Under the pieces are notes generated by a model. That model did no database searches and was not told the DNA's origin. It was given only the letters and a program-made list of their open reading frames with translations. From Clostridiales bacterium UBA6330 (GTDB taxonomy: Bacteria; Bacillota; Clostridia; Oscillospirales; CAG-272): a stretch of 64,000 bases of DNA. A program made the position numbers and the translations under genes. Positions within the stretch are counted from its first letter, which is position 1, and each line of letters starts with the position of its first letter. Where the stretch lies: positions 23,312 to 87,311 of the forward strand of contig DJSQ01000212.1 in assembly GCA_002438075.1 (NCBI GenBank), given 5' to 3'. Of the stretch, positions 26,646 through 36,352 are shown one piece after another.

Positions 26646-27707
26646 ATGATTACAGAGGAAAGCATTCAGCAGTTCAGCAAAAATTGCGAGAATATTTTTA
26701 CCCAGATTCGCCGCGACGTCATTGGTCAGCAGGAGGTCGTGGAGGGAACCGTCATTGCGATGATTGCAGGCGGTAACGTCCTGCTTGAGGGTGTCCCCGG
26801 GGTCGGTAAGACCCGTTTGGTGCGGACGCTCGGTCGCGTGTTCGATATGCCGTTCTCCCGTATTCAGTTCACCCCCGACCTGATGCCCGCAGACGTAACC
26901 GGTACCAATATCATCGTCAAGGGTGAGGACGGAAACTCGCAGTTCCAATTCCAGCCGGGACCGATTTTCAGCAACATTGTGCTTGCCGATGAAATCAACC
27001 GTGCAACCCCGAAAACGCAGTCCGCGCTTCTGGAGGCGATGCAGGAGCACACGGTTACGGTTATGGGTGTTTCCCGCAAAATGAAGGAGCCGTTCTTCGT
27101 GCTCGCAACCCAGAACCCGATCGAGCAGGACGGTACCTATCCGTTGCCCGAGGCGCAGATGGACCGTTTCATGTTCAATCTGATTGTTCCGAACCCGGGG
27201 CTGGATGAGCTGATGGCGATTGTCAACATGACCCAGAAAACGATGGCAGAGGTTGCCGAGCCTGTTTGCAGCGGTGAGGAGCTGCTGAAAATGCGTGAAA
27301 CCGCAAATCAGGTCCCCGTTGCGGAGGAGGTCATGCGGTATGCCATGACGCTCTGCTCGGCAACGCACCCGAACAGCGACTGTGCTTCCGAAGCGGCGAA
27401 AAAATATGTCCGTCTGGGTGCCAGCCCGCGTGCGGGTCAGGCACTGATTTCCGCAGCAAAGGTCAAGGCGCTGATGAACGGGCGCTTCAATGTTGCCTAC
27501 AGCGATGTGAATGCGCTGGCGGCACCCGTTCTGCGCCACAGAATGAAGCTGAACTTCGAGGCGATTGCCGACCGTGTCGCTCCCGATGCGATTGTGAAGA
27601 TGATTGTCGAGGAAGTCGGCACACGGTTCGGTCTGAACCCCAAAAAGGAAGAGGCTGCCGCAAAAGCGGAAAGCAAGAAGGGGCTGTTCTCCGGCAAAAA
27701 GGCATGA
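26646..27707 (+). CDS. MoxR-family AAA+ ATPase
   Basis: 353 aa. Walker A GVPGVGKT is at residues 49-56, Walker B and the family signature LADEINRATPKTQSALLEAMQE near 112-133, sensor 1 as ATQNP, then the Arg-finger and lid region with SPRAGQAL. A Lys/Ala-rich tail follows. MoxR ATPases work as chaperones that assemble or activate metalloenzymes and surface complexes, acting with vWA-domain partners, and the next three genes encode such partners. It begins 45 nt after the preceding gene with AAAGGAAAAC upstream. Confidence 0.94.
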   Translation: MITEESIQQFSKNCENIFTQIRRDVIGQQEVVEGTVIAMIAGGNVLLEGVPGVGKTRLVRTLGRVFDMPFSRIQFTPDLMPADVTGTNIIVKGEDGNSQFQFQPGPIFSNIVLADEINRATPKTQSALLEAMQEHTVTVMGVSRKMKEPFFVLATQNPIEQDGTYPLPEAQMDRFMFNLIVPNPGLDELMAIVNMTQKTMAEVAEPVCSGEELLKMRETANQVPVAEEVMRYAMTLCSATHPNSDCASEAAKKYVRLGASPRAGQALISAAKVKALMNGRFNVAYSDVNALAAPVLRHRMKLNFEAIADRVAPDAIVKMIVEEVGTRFGLNPKKEEAAAKAESKKGLFSGKKA

Positions 27708-27742
27708 TGCCTTTTGCCGAAGCAGTCAAACCCAAAGAAAGG

Positions 27743-27768
27743 ATTTTGCCAAGGCAATTTTGCCAAGG
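27743..27768 (+). repeat. 12-bp direct repeat before the DUF58 gene
   Basis: ATTTTGCCAAGG occurs twice (27743-27754 and 27757-27768) separated by CA, in the 82-nt gap between the MoxR and DUF58 genes. It could be a slipped duplication or a protein-binding site. An AAGGCGG ribosome-site candidate follows at 27771-27777. Confidence 0.6.
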
Positions 27769-27789
27769 TCAAGGCGGTAAACAATCAGA

Positions 27790-28686
27790 ATGAAGACATC
27801 CTATCTGAATGACGCTTTTTTCAGCCGATTGGAAACCTGCGCACTCAATCTGCGGTCTGATCTGACAGGCTTTTTCGGAGGAAAGCATCTCGTGAAAACC
27901 TACGGACAGACGGTGGAATTTGCCGATTATCGGGAATATATGCTCGGGGATGATATTCGGCGAATCGACTGGAATCTGTACAGTCGGTTTGAAAAATATT
28001 TTCTGAAGCTGTTCACCGACGAAAGACAAATGCACACGCAAATCTTTCTGGATTGCTCCGCTTCCATGGGAAGAGTACAGCCGGGCAAGGCCGCTTACGC
28101 AATCGCGGCAGCGGCGGCGCTCGGGTTTCTGTCCGTCCATAACACCGATAAGGTCTCCTTTAAGCTGATGCGAGAGAATCGGGCGGAGGACCCTTACGGC
28201 GTTTTGGTTGGAAAGAAAGCGTTCTTTCGGGCGATTGCATCGTTGGAGCAAACCGAATTTGACGGCGAAACGGATATTGCAGCTGCTGTGACGGGGTGCG
28301 ATACGGGTACACGTGACGGTCTGACGGTTATTATTTCGGATTTCCTGACGGACAGCAACTGGAAAAAGGCGGTTGATTATCTGCAATATAAGAACCGTCA
28401 GGTGCTCCTGCTTCAGGTTCTGACACCGGATGAGTTGGACCCCTCCTACAACGGAAACGTCAACCTGATGGACGCGGAAGCGGTGGATCAGTTCGACAGT
28501 CGGAATATGCGGCTGAAAATTACCTCCGGAATGCTCGCGGCGTATGACGAAGCCCTGCGGGACTTCCTTGCCGACATGAAGTCGTTTTGCTCGTCTCGTG
28601 ACACGGGATATATTACGGTGAACAGCAAGGAGCCGATTGAGCGGGTGCTGTTCGGTGATTTGCTGAAAGTAGGTATCATGCAATGA
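27790..28686 (+). CDS. DUF58 domain protein, vWA-fold partner of MoxR
   Basis: 298 aa, cytosolic. The DUF58 signature DDIRRIDWNLYSR starts near residue 53, followed by an intact metal-ion-dependent adhesion motif DCSAS (Asp88, Ser90, Ser92) in a von Willebrand A fold. DUF58 proteins are the constant partner of MoxR ATPases and probably present substrate or adaptor surfaces to them. Its stop overlaps the next start (ATGA). The ATG has only a modest ribosome site. Confidence 0.92.
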   Translation: MKTSYLNDAFFSRLETCALNLRSDLTGFFGGKHLVKTYGQTVEFADYREYMLGDDIRRIDWNLYSRFEKYFLKLFTDERQMHTQIFLDCSASMGRVQPGKAAYAIAAAAALGFLSVHNTDKVSFKLMRENRAEDPYGVLVGKKAFFRAIASLEQTEFDGETDIAAAVTGCDTGTRDGLTVIISDFLTDSNWKKAVDYLQYKNRQVLLLQVLTPDELDPSYNGNVNLMDAEAVDQFDSRNMRLKITSGMLAAYDEALRDFLADMKSFCSSRDTGYITVNSKEPIERVLFGDLLKVGIMQ

Positions 28687-30614
28687 GTTTACTTGCCCCA
28701 CTTGGTCTGCTGGGTTTACTCGGAACAGGTATTCTGATTTTCATTTACCTGATTAAACCGAATTATCAGCAGAAATTGGTTTCCAGTACCTATATCTGGA
28801 AGCTGAGTCTGAAATATAAGAAAAAACGGGTACCAGTCAGCCGCTTGCGGAATATTTTGATTTTCCTGTGTCAGTTTCTGGCACTGGCGGCATTCGGGCT
28901 TCTGTTGGCTCAACCTGTGATTCAACACATGGTTACAACTCCGAAAAACGAAAAGGTCGTAATTATTGATGCGTCCGCAAGTATGCAGGTGGAGAGCGAC
29001 GGAAAGACCCGATTTGAACGCGCCGTGGAGCAGGTCAAGGCTTTGGCTGAAACCACGCTTTCCTCCGATGACGGTGCAATGAGCGTTATTGTGGCGGATT
29101 CCGATGCCTATCTGTTGGTTTCCCGCGCAACGGCGGGGAATCTTTCGGAGGTCAACGCGAAGCTGACCGCACTTTGCAGTGACGGGCTTGCCTGCGGCTA
29201 CGGCAGTGCGGATATGAACGGTGCCGCCGAGCTTGCAGAGACAATTCTGAACCGAAATTCCGAATCGGAGGTCCTGCTCTATACCGCGACGGAATACATC
29301 AATCAGGGCGGCTTTCATGTTGTGAATGTTTCCTCTGCGGACGACTGGAATGCGGCGGTACTCAACTGTGTTCCGAATCTGGCGGAGCAGACCAACTCCT
29401 ACTCCTTCATGGTTGATGTCGGATGCTACGGAAGGTCAAAGGCCGTGGCGGTTTCCTGCGAATTGTTCGGGGTCAACAAGCTGACCGACAGCACCGGTAC
29501 GGTGACTCGTCCTGCGGTCAATCTGAGCGCGACCAAAACGGAATATTTCAGTGATGCGGAGCCCACAAAAACCATAGAATTCACGATAGAGGATTTCGGG
29601 TACGATTCGCAGATTGTCACCTTTGAATATATGTATGTACATATCGATGAGGATGACGGTTTTGAAAAGGACAACACATTCAATGTCTACGGTGGAGAAA
29701 AGCCAGTGTTGCGCGTGCAGTACGCAAGTACGCAGACGAATAACTTCTTTTCAGGTGTGTTGCGTTCCATGCGGCAGGCATTGATGGGAAGCTATACGCT
29801 GGATGTTAAAACGGTCGCTTATAAGGATGCCAAGACCGAGGGCTTTGACCTTTACATCTTTGAGCATCGGATGCCGGAGGAAATGCCAACAGACGGCGTG
29901 GTGCTGCTGGCGGATCCTGACAGCGCACCGAGCGGAAGCGGCTTGGAGTTCGGAGATTCGGTATCGGTGGACAGCTCTTCAACGCTTGCGTCGGGTGTGA
30001 CGCATCCGCTTACCGATCACGTCAACCCCGACCGCATCACTGTGGCGAAGTACCGCCGCGTGAACGCATCTGATGGTTATGACGAATTGCTTTATTACCA
30101 CGGCGATCCGATTCTGCTGGTGAAAAACGAGGATCGCGCCAAGACCGTGGTCCTGACGCTGGACCTGAACAACTCCAGCCTCGGTGTTGTGCTGGATTTT
30201 CCGGTGCTGATGTATAATCTGTTTACCTATTTCTTCCCGCCGACTCTGACGGGGAATGCCTTTGAGGTAGGGGAAAGCGTGACCGTGAATGCACGAGGCA
30301 CGGACCTGACGCTGGATGGTCCCGGATATCAGAAAGCGGGCTTTGACAGCCTGCCTGCGACCGTGATTCTCACACAGCCCGGGGACTATACCGTCATGCA
30401 GACCAACATGAAGGGAACAACGGAATTACAGCAGTTTTTCGTACACATTCCGCAAAGCGAAAGCAACATTACCGAGGCAGTGGATGAATTGCCGCTGCTC
30501 CGTTCGGAAACAACGATGGAAGAAACTACCACAGACCTCATTCTTTGGATTGCGGCGGCGGCACTCTTCCTGCTGTTTGCGGAGTGGTGGTTGCACTCCA
30601 GAGAATCACTGTAA
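28683..30614 (+). CDS. BatA-like membrane protein with vWA domain
   Basis: 643 aa. The N-terminus is the aerotolerance-regulator (BatA) N-domain: a membrane helix, then the basic SLKYKKKRVPVSRLRN and a second helix. A vWA domain follows with the metal motif DASAS (96-100). Residues about 230-590 are extracellular beta-rich sequence, and a C-terminal membrane helix (about 615-633) ends in WWLHSRESL. In MoxR operons such proteins form the membrane part of the machine. It overlaps the DUF58 gene by 4 nt and is followed by the next vWA gene after 15 nt. Confidence 0.88.
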   Translation: MSLLAPLGLLGLLGTGILIFIYLIKPNYQQKLVSSTYIWKLSLKYKKKRVPVSRLRNILIFLCQFLALAAFGLLLAQPVIQHMVTTPKNEKVVIIDASASMQVESDGKTRFERAVEQVKALAETTLSSDDGAMSVIVADSDAYLLVSRATAGNLSEVNAKLTALCSDGLACGYGSADMNGAAELAETILNRNSESEVLLYTATEYINQGGFHVVNVSSADDWNAAVLNCVPNLAEQTNSYSFMVDVGCYGRSKAVAVSCELFGVNKLTDSTGTVTRPAVNLSATKTEYFSDAEPTKTIEFTIEDFGYDSQIVTFEYMYVHIDEDDGFEKDNTFNVYGGEKPVLRVQYASTQTNNFFSGVLRSMRQALMGSYTLDVKTVAYKDAKTEGFDLYIFEHRMPEEMPTDGVVLLADPDSAPSGSGLEFGDSVSVDSSSTLASGVTHPLTDHVNPDRITVAKYRRVNASDGYDELLYYHGDPILLVKNEDRAKTVVLTLDLNNSSLGVVLDFPVLMYNLFTYFFPPTLTGNAFEVGESVTVNARGTDLTLDGPGYQKAGFDSLPATVILTQPGDYTVMQTNMKGTTELQQFFVHIPQSESNITEAVDELPLLRSETTMEETTTDLILWIAAAALFLLFAEWWLHSRESL

Positions 30615-30629
30615 GAAAGGAGAAACAAA

Positions 30630-33416
30630 ATGTCGAATTTCAAAATTGAATTGGAACACCCGTGGTTGCTTCTCCTTTTGATACCGGTTCTGTTTTTCAG
30701 TCTGTTCCCGTTCTTCCGACTTTCAAGAAAATACCGTCGCAACCGCAACCGCATCATTTCGGTTGTGATGCACACGCTGGCAATGCTGCTTTGCGTTGCG
30801 ATGGTGGTCGGGCTGACCTTTACCTACGAGCTGCCGAACAAAAAGAATGAGCTGATCGTGCTGGTTGACCGTTCGGACAGCGGGGTGGAGAATGAAGCCC
30901 TGCGCGAGGAATTTTTGCAGGATGTCATCAATGCCTGCGACAAGAACTACAAGCTGGGCGTGGTGTCGTTCGGCTGGGATGCGGTTTATGCCGCGCCGCT
31001 TTCCTATGATAAGCGGGAGGGGTACAGGCAGTATCTCTCCGCGTTGGAGCCGGATGTCGGTGCAACCAATCTTGCGGGTGCAATCACATTTGCGGCGGAG
31101 CAATTTGAAAATCCGAATACCGCAAAGATTCTGATCCTTTCGGACGGCTTGCAAACAGACGGAGACGCACTGTCTGCGGTGAAGCTGGCGGCGGCAAAGG
31201 GCATTAAGGTCGATGCCGTGAATCTTGCCAATACCGAGCACAACGAGATGCAGATTCTGGATGTGAAAATGCCGGAGAACCGCATTGTGCCCGGGCAGAC
31301 GGCAACCGTCACGCTGACGATTCAAACCAACCTCAAGGCGGAGGAGTCGGCAACGCTGAATGTAACCGACATGGGATACAAGAGCGGCTCGCACGCAATC
31401 CGACTGGTAAAGGGCATTCAGAAGGTTGAGATTCAGCACACCTTTCAGTCGGGCGGACTGCACGACCTGAACTTTCAGCTGGTCGGGGCGGATTCCTCCG
31501 ATACGGTGGAGCAGAATAATGTTTACCATGCCTATCTGAATATCCCGCTGCTTGAGAACATCCTGATTCTGGAGAGCAAGCAGGGAGAGGCGGATGCGCT
31601 GGAGTCCATTCTCGGTCAGATGCATACGGTACAGGTATTCAACATTCATGAGGATGCGGACCTGATTCCCAAAAACGTGCGGGAGCTTTCGGCATATGAG
31701 GAGGTTTTCTTAGTTAATCTTTCCAATGCCGATTTGACCTCCGACACGATGCCGCCGGATTTTGTGCAGACCCTGTATGATTATGTCTACAACATCGGCG
31801 GCGGACTCTTTACCGTTGGCGGAGAGAACGACACGTTGGACGGCGGTACGCTTGTACCGCACGCATACAACCGTCTGGACATGGAGGGAACCCTTTTCCA
31901 GCAGATGCTGCCCGTGCAGGTGGTTGAATACACACCGCCGCTGGCAGTAATGATTGTGATTGATGCCTCCGGCTCCATGAGTATGGGAAAATATGAGGCG
32001 GCGCTGAAGGCGGCGGAGGAAATTCTGGGCTCGCTCAGTGCCCGTGACTATTGCGGCGTAACAACCTTTGATACGACATCGACCGAAGCAATCAGCGTAC
32101 TGCCCGTTGCGCAGAAGGACCGGATACTGGATGCGATCCATTCGCTGAATAGTACGCAGGGTGGCTCCGGTTCCGGCGGAACGGTTTTTGCCGGAGCAAT
32201 TGAGCTTGCCGGACGTGCGATTGCGCCGATTCCGGTTGAGCGGAGACATATCGTTCTGATAACGGACGGTGATCCTTCTGACCATCTGGAGGAGCAGAGC
32301 GACAACGATAAGAATTCTTACGGAAAGTATATTCTGGACAATTACAATCAGAACGGTATTACAATGTCGATTTTTGCCCTGAGTCGGTCCGCCAATAAAG
32401 TGGAGGAGCTGACCAAGGCGGCGGAAGAATACGGTCACGGACATTTTTACGATATTCCATCGGGTGAGCTGAACCGTGTACAGGCTTATGCAAAGAGCGA
32501 TATGGCGGAGGTCTCCCTGAAAGAATACGAAGAAGGGATTACCTTCACGCCGAAGGTGCGGGATCAGTCCACCGTTCTCAACGGTATTGACACGACAACG
32601 GTTATCCCGTCTTTGAAGGGGTACTACGGGACCAAGATTAAGGAAGGGGCAAAGGTGCCGCTGATTTATCAGTACGTTCCGATCTATGCCGAGTGGGATT
32701 TCGGTGCGGGACGTGTCGGCAGCTTCCTTTCCGACCTCGGCGGCGCATGGTCCGTGGACTTTATAAAGGATGCGGTCGGACAGCGAATTGTGGAGAACAT
32801 CGCGGATAGCCTGTCTCCCTCCGATGACCTTGAACCGGATCGATTGGAACTGGTCCTGCGGATGCTTGAGGAAAATTACTCCACACGATTGAATGTTTAC
32901 ACAACACTCGGCGAGGGGGAGAGCGTATCGGTGAAGGTTAAACCGCTTTCCGATGCGGCATCCCGCTTCTATGGCGGAGATGTGCCGGTCACCTCGCTTG
33001 GGGACAATGTCGGATTTGACTTTTTCATCACCTGCGGCGGTGTTTACCGTATTACGGTAACCAAAACCAACGCGAACGGCGAAACGCTTGCCGAGCGCAC
33101 CGAGTATAAGGTCTTTTCCTACTCCGAAGAGTATCGGATGTTCAGGGACGAGGATGAGGGTGCCAAGCTGTTGGAGCAATTGACCCAAAACGGCAACGGA
33201 GAAATGATTACCGATGCGGTGGAGACCTATGCGACCTTTGCCAAAACCTATCCTAAGACAACAGACCCGCGCATTGTGTTTTTGATCCTTGCGATTGTGT
33301 GTGTTTTGATTGATGTTGCGGTACGGAAGTTTAAGTTCAAATGGCCGCATGAGCTGATTCGTGACCGTAAAAACCTAAAGCGGCTTGCCGATGAAAAGGC
33401 ACCGAAGGAGCGGTAA
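30630..33416 (+). CDS. Large membrane-anchored protein with two vWA regions
   Basis: 928 aa. Two N-terminal membrane helices (about 12-30 and 43-64) precede a first vWA-like region with DRSDS (80-84), then a beta domain, then a segment (about 295-440) resembling the class I glutamine-amidotransferase-like fold often fused in these proteins, then a second vWA domain with intact DASGS (445-449) and ITDGDPSD. A C-terminal membrane helix (about 885-903) precedes a basic tail. This double-vWA layout is typical of the largest subunit of MoxR/BatA operons. A GAAAGGAGAAAC ribosome site is present. Its stop is 45 nt before the next lipoprotein start, so surface lipoproteins belong to the same transcript. 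Confidence 0.87.
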   Translation: MSNFKIELEHPWLLLLLIPVLFFSLFPFFRLSRKYRRNRNRIISVVMHTLAMLLCVAMVVGLTFTYELPNKKNELIVLVDRSDSGVENEALREEFLQDVINACDKNYKLGVVSFGWDAVYAAPLSYDKREGYRQYLSALEPDVGATNLAGAITFAAEQFENPNTAKILILSDGLQTDGDALSAVKLAAAKGIKVDAVNLANTEHNEMQILDVKMPENRIVPGQTATVTLTIQTNLKAEESATLNVTDMGYKSGSHAIRLVKGIQKVEIQHTFQSGGLHDLNFQLVGADSSDTVEQNNVYHAYLNIPLLENILILESKQGEADALESILGQMHTVQVFNIHEDADLIPKNVRELSAYEEVFLVNLSNADLTSDTMPPDFVQTLYDYVYNIGGGLFTVGGENDTLDGGTLVPHAYNRLDMEGTLFQQMLPVQVVEYTPPLAVMIVIDASGSMSMGKYEAALKAAEEILGSLSARDYCGVTTFDTTSTEAISVLPVAQKDRILDAIHSLNSTQGGSGSGGTVFAGAIELAGRAIAPIPVERRHIVLITDGDPSDHLEEQSDNDKNSYGKYILDNYNQNGITMSIFALSRSANKVEELTKAAEEYGHGHFYDIPSGELNRVQAYAKSDMAEVSLKEYEEGITFTPKVRDQSTVLNGIDTTTVIPSLKGYYGTKIKEGAKVPLIYQYVPIYAEWDFGAGRVGSFLSDLGGAWSVDFIKDAVGQRIVENIADSLSPSDDLEPDRLELVLRMLEENYSTRLNVYTTLGEGESVSVKVKPLSDAASRFYGGDVPVTSLGDNVGFDFFITCGGVYRITVTKTNANGETLAERTEYKVFSYSEEYRMFRDEDEGAKLLEQLTQNGNGEMITDAVETYATFAKTYPKTTDPRIVFLILAIVCVLIDVAVRKFKFKWPHELIRDRKNLKRLADEKAPKER

Positions 33417-33461
33417 CGGCAGATGACCGAAAAGGAAAAGACCGAAATGAAGGAGAACGGA

Positions 33462-36287
33462 ATGAAAAAACGAATTCGGTGGGTCCTGCTCTGTCTGACA
33501 ATTGGGCTTGCCTTCCTGCTTGGCGGGTGCGGCGGAAATACGCTGTCCACGCCAAGCAAGGTGCAGATTGATCCGATTACGTTAACCCTTTCGTGGAAGG
33601 CGGTCGGCGGAGCGGCATATTACACCGTGGAGATTACCGGAAACGGGGAAACGGTGGAAAAGGATTCCGGAAAGAACAGCTATTCTCTCGAACGTCTGGA
33701 GGAAGGCTCCTACACCCTGCGGGTGCGTGCGGTTGCAGGAAGTGACGGAGAAAAGAAGGATTCCGGTTGGTCGCAGTCATTGAGCTTCGTTCGGGAGCAC
33801 GAAACGGGACTTACGTTTGCGCTGAACGAACGACGGGATGCGTTTGAGGTAACGGGAATCGGCTCGGCAACGGGGGAGATTACCGTACCGGATACGTATC
33901 GCGGCTATCCCGTTACCGCGATTGCGGATCGTGCGTTTTACAACAAGAGTGCCGTAACACGGGTGGTTCTGGGAGAGAACATTGTGTCAATCGGAGAACA
34001 GGCATTCGCCAATTGCTCGTATCTGACCGATGTTAATCTGCCGATAAACCTGAAATATATCGGCAAAATGGCATTCCAGAGCTGCCGTGTGCTTGCAACG
34101 CCTGCGGTAATTCCGACCGGCGTGACAGAGCTTGGCGAGCAGGCATTCCAGTATTGCCGTAAGCTGCCGTCGGTCGACCTCGGAAATGCAGTAAAGAAAA
34201 TCGGTGACAACGCATTTGACGGCTGTGAGTCTTTGGAGACTGTGGTGATTCCGGACAGTGTGACTTCTCTTGGAAACGGTGCTTTCGCACGGTGCACTGC
34301 GCTGAAAAACGTGACGCTCGGAAACGGAATCCGAGCATTGGGGACCGATGCGTTCAGACAATGCACCGCATTGACTGCCGTTTCAATTGGCGAAAGCATC
34401 CAAACGATTGGAGATTATGCGTTTGCGGGGTGCTCGGCACTGACCTCGGTTGCGATGGAGAACGGTGTAACCGAGCTGGGAGAATTCGCTTTTGCGGATT
34501 GCACGGCGCTGGAGCAGGTTCCGCACCTGAGTACGGCTTTGGTGCGGATCGGGCGTTCGGCATTTTCGGGAACGCCGCTGTTTGCGGGGACCGAAGCAGG
34601 TCCGGTCTATATCGGAGGCTGGTTGCTGGGATACACGGGAAACAGTATGCGCGGAAAGACGGTTGCGAACGGAACGGTTGGCATCGCGGATTACGCACTG
34701 GCAAAGTGTGAAGAGTTTGATGATGTTCTGACACTTCCCGACAGTGTGCGGTACATCGGCGAGGGTGCGTTTTCCGATTGCGCAAAGCTGACGGGTGTGA
34801 TTCTCGGAAGCGGTGTCCTGCGGATTGGGAATGAAGCCTTTATCCGATGTGTGGCGCTTTCGGGAATCTACCTCGGAGAATACAACAGTACGGCTGGAGG
34901 GCTGGGAAACAGCAGTCTGACCGACATCGGCGATTATGCCTTCGGCAACTGCACATCGCTGTCCGAAATCGAGATTCCGAACAGCGTCACGCACATTGGA
35001 ATGCGCGCATTCCGAGGCTCCGCGCTTTACAACAACGCAGACCGTGAAGCTTACGCCGGCAGATGGCTGGTGGACTGCAAGGAAAACGGCTCTTACGGGA
35101 GTGTTGCGGTTACAGACGGAACGGTCGGTATTGCCGATTATGCGTTCTATGAATGCAAGGGTATCAGTGCTGTGACCATTCCGGACAGTGTAAGAACGAT
35201 AGGCAGAGGCGCGTTCTATAAATGCCAAGCGTTGGCAAGCGTCACGCTTCCGACCGGACTGACCGAAATTCGGGATTACACCTTCTATCGGTGCACGGAA
35301 CTGGTTTTGCCTGAGTTGCCCGAAACGTTGACCCGAATCGGCAGGAGCGCGTTCTACAAGTGCCGTTTGGTTGCGGAAAAGGATGAGAGCGAGGAAAACC
35401 GTCTGGTTATTCCTGCGGGCGTTACGGAAATCGGGGACTTTGCCTTCTATGCCTGCACGTATACCTATACGGACAGTGCAACGGCAGAGCAGAAGAACGG
35501 CGGTATTGACATTCTGGTAATCGGAGACGGGACGGTCTCCATCGGCGCGAATGCGTTCTCGGGAATTGTGACAATCCGTCGGGTGACACTGGGCGCAAGC
35601 CTGCGCACGGTCGGTGAAAAGGCATTTTACAAATGTACAGGACTTCAGTCGGTGACCTTCGGCGAAAAGCTGCAGGCAATTGCGGACAAGGCTTTCTACG
35701 GGTGCTCTGCATTGGAGGAGGTCAGATTGCCGATGTCCCTGACCGAAATCGGTTCGTATGCCTTTTACCGCTGTATTGCGATTACGGACTTGGACCTTGG
35801 CGGAACAGCGCGTGTGGGAGATGCCGCTTTTCTGGGATGTATCGGGCTCCGTCAGCTGACGCTCCCCGACAGCCTGCGGGAAATCGGTAAACAGAGCTTC
35901 CGCGGATGCGTGTGGCTGGAGGCTGTTGTCATTCCGAACACGGTGGAAACCGTTGGTGCACACGCCTTCTACGGTTGCCCGAATCTGACACTGTTCCTGA
36001 CGTCGGAAACCGTACCGGAGCGCTTTGACGAGCGGTGGAATTCCTCCTACCGTCCGGTTGTTTACGGTACAACGGTGGAAAACGGAGCTGTGCGCTCCTT
36101 TGTGTGGGATACGGACAAGGTTCGGAATCTCAACGACAGCAACCGACTTTCCGACCCGATACAGGTCGGGTACAGCTTTGTTGGCTGGAGCACGACCGAG
36201 GGTGGGGAAGCGGAATACACCTCCGAAACGCTCTCAAAGGTTTCGAACGGTACAACCTTGTATGCACTTTATAAATCCGATAGCTGA
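33462..36287 (+). CDS. BspA-type leucine-rich-repeat lipoprotein
   Basis: 941 aa. Signal peptide with lipobox LLGGC (Cys23), a fibronectin-III-like module (about 27-115), then about 20 or more LRR_5 repeats (about 120-860) of the same consensus as the giant protein upstream, and a C-terminal InlB-like half repeat (GYSFVGWSTTEGG...LYALY). The start at 33462 is chosen because AAGGAG lies 6 nt before it; an in-frame ATG at 33423 would put 13 charged residues ahead of the signal peptide. It directly follows the double-vWA gene, suggesting it is a client or receptor of the MoxR machine. The ligand is unknown. Confidence 0.9.
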   Translation: MKKRIRWVLLCLTIGLAFLLGGCGGNTLSTPSKVQIDPITLTLSWKAVGGAAYYTVEITGNGETVEKDSGKNSYSLERLEEGSYTLRVRAVAGSDGEKKDSGWSQSLSFVREHETGLTFALNERRDAFEVTGIGSATGEITVPDTYRGYPVTAIADRAFYNKSAVTRVVLGENIVSIGEQAFANCSYLTDVNLPINLKYIGKMAFQSCRVLATPAVIPTGVTELGEQAFQYCRKLPSVDLGNAVKKIGDNAFDGCESLETVVIPDSVTSLGNGAFARCTALKNVTLGNGIRALGTDAFRQCTALTAVSIGESIQTIGDYAFAGCSALTSVAMENGVTELGEFAFADCTALEQVPHLSTALVRIGRSAFSGTPLFAGTEAGPVYIGGWLLGYTGNSMRGKTVANGTVGIADYALAKCEEFDDVLTLPDSVRYIGEGAFSDCAKLTGVILGSGVLRIGNEAFIRCVALSGIYLGEYNSTAGGLGNSSLTDIGDYAFGNCTSLSEIEIPNSVTHIGMRAFRGSALYNNADREAYAGRWLVDCKENGSYGSVAVTDGTVGIADYAFYECKGISAVTIPDSVRTIGRGAFYKCQALASVTLPTGLTEIRDYTFYRCTELVLPELPETLTRIGRSAFYKCRLVAEKDESEENRLVIPAGVTEIGDFAFYACTYTYTDSATAEQKNGGIDILVIGDGTVSIGANAFSGIVTIRRVTLGASLRTVGEKAFYKCTGLQSVTFGEKLQAIADKAFYGCSALEEVRLPMSLTEIGSYAFYRCIAITDLDLGGTARVGDAAFLGCIGLRQLTLPDSLREIGKQSFRGCVWLEAVVIPNTVETVGAHAFYGCPNLTLFLTSETVPERFDERWNSSYRPVVYGTTVENGAVRSFVWDTDKVRNLNDSNRLSDPIQVGYSFVGWSTTEGGEAEYTSETLSKVSNGTTLYALYKSDS

Positions 36288-36352
36288 CCGATTTTAGTCG
36301 GCGGTTGATATTCGGGAGTGATTTCCCGATTGGTAAGAAAGGATATGAATCA

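Noticed and set aside
25479..27539. Open frame of 686 codons on the minus strand opposite moxR
   Set aside because: The MoxR motifs on the plus strand are unambiguous; the minus reading is low-complexity and lacks a ribosome site.
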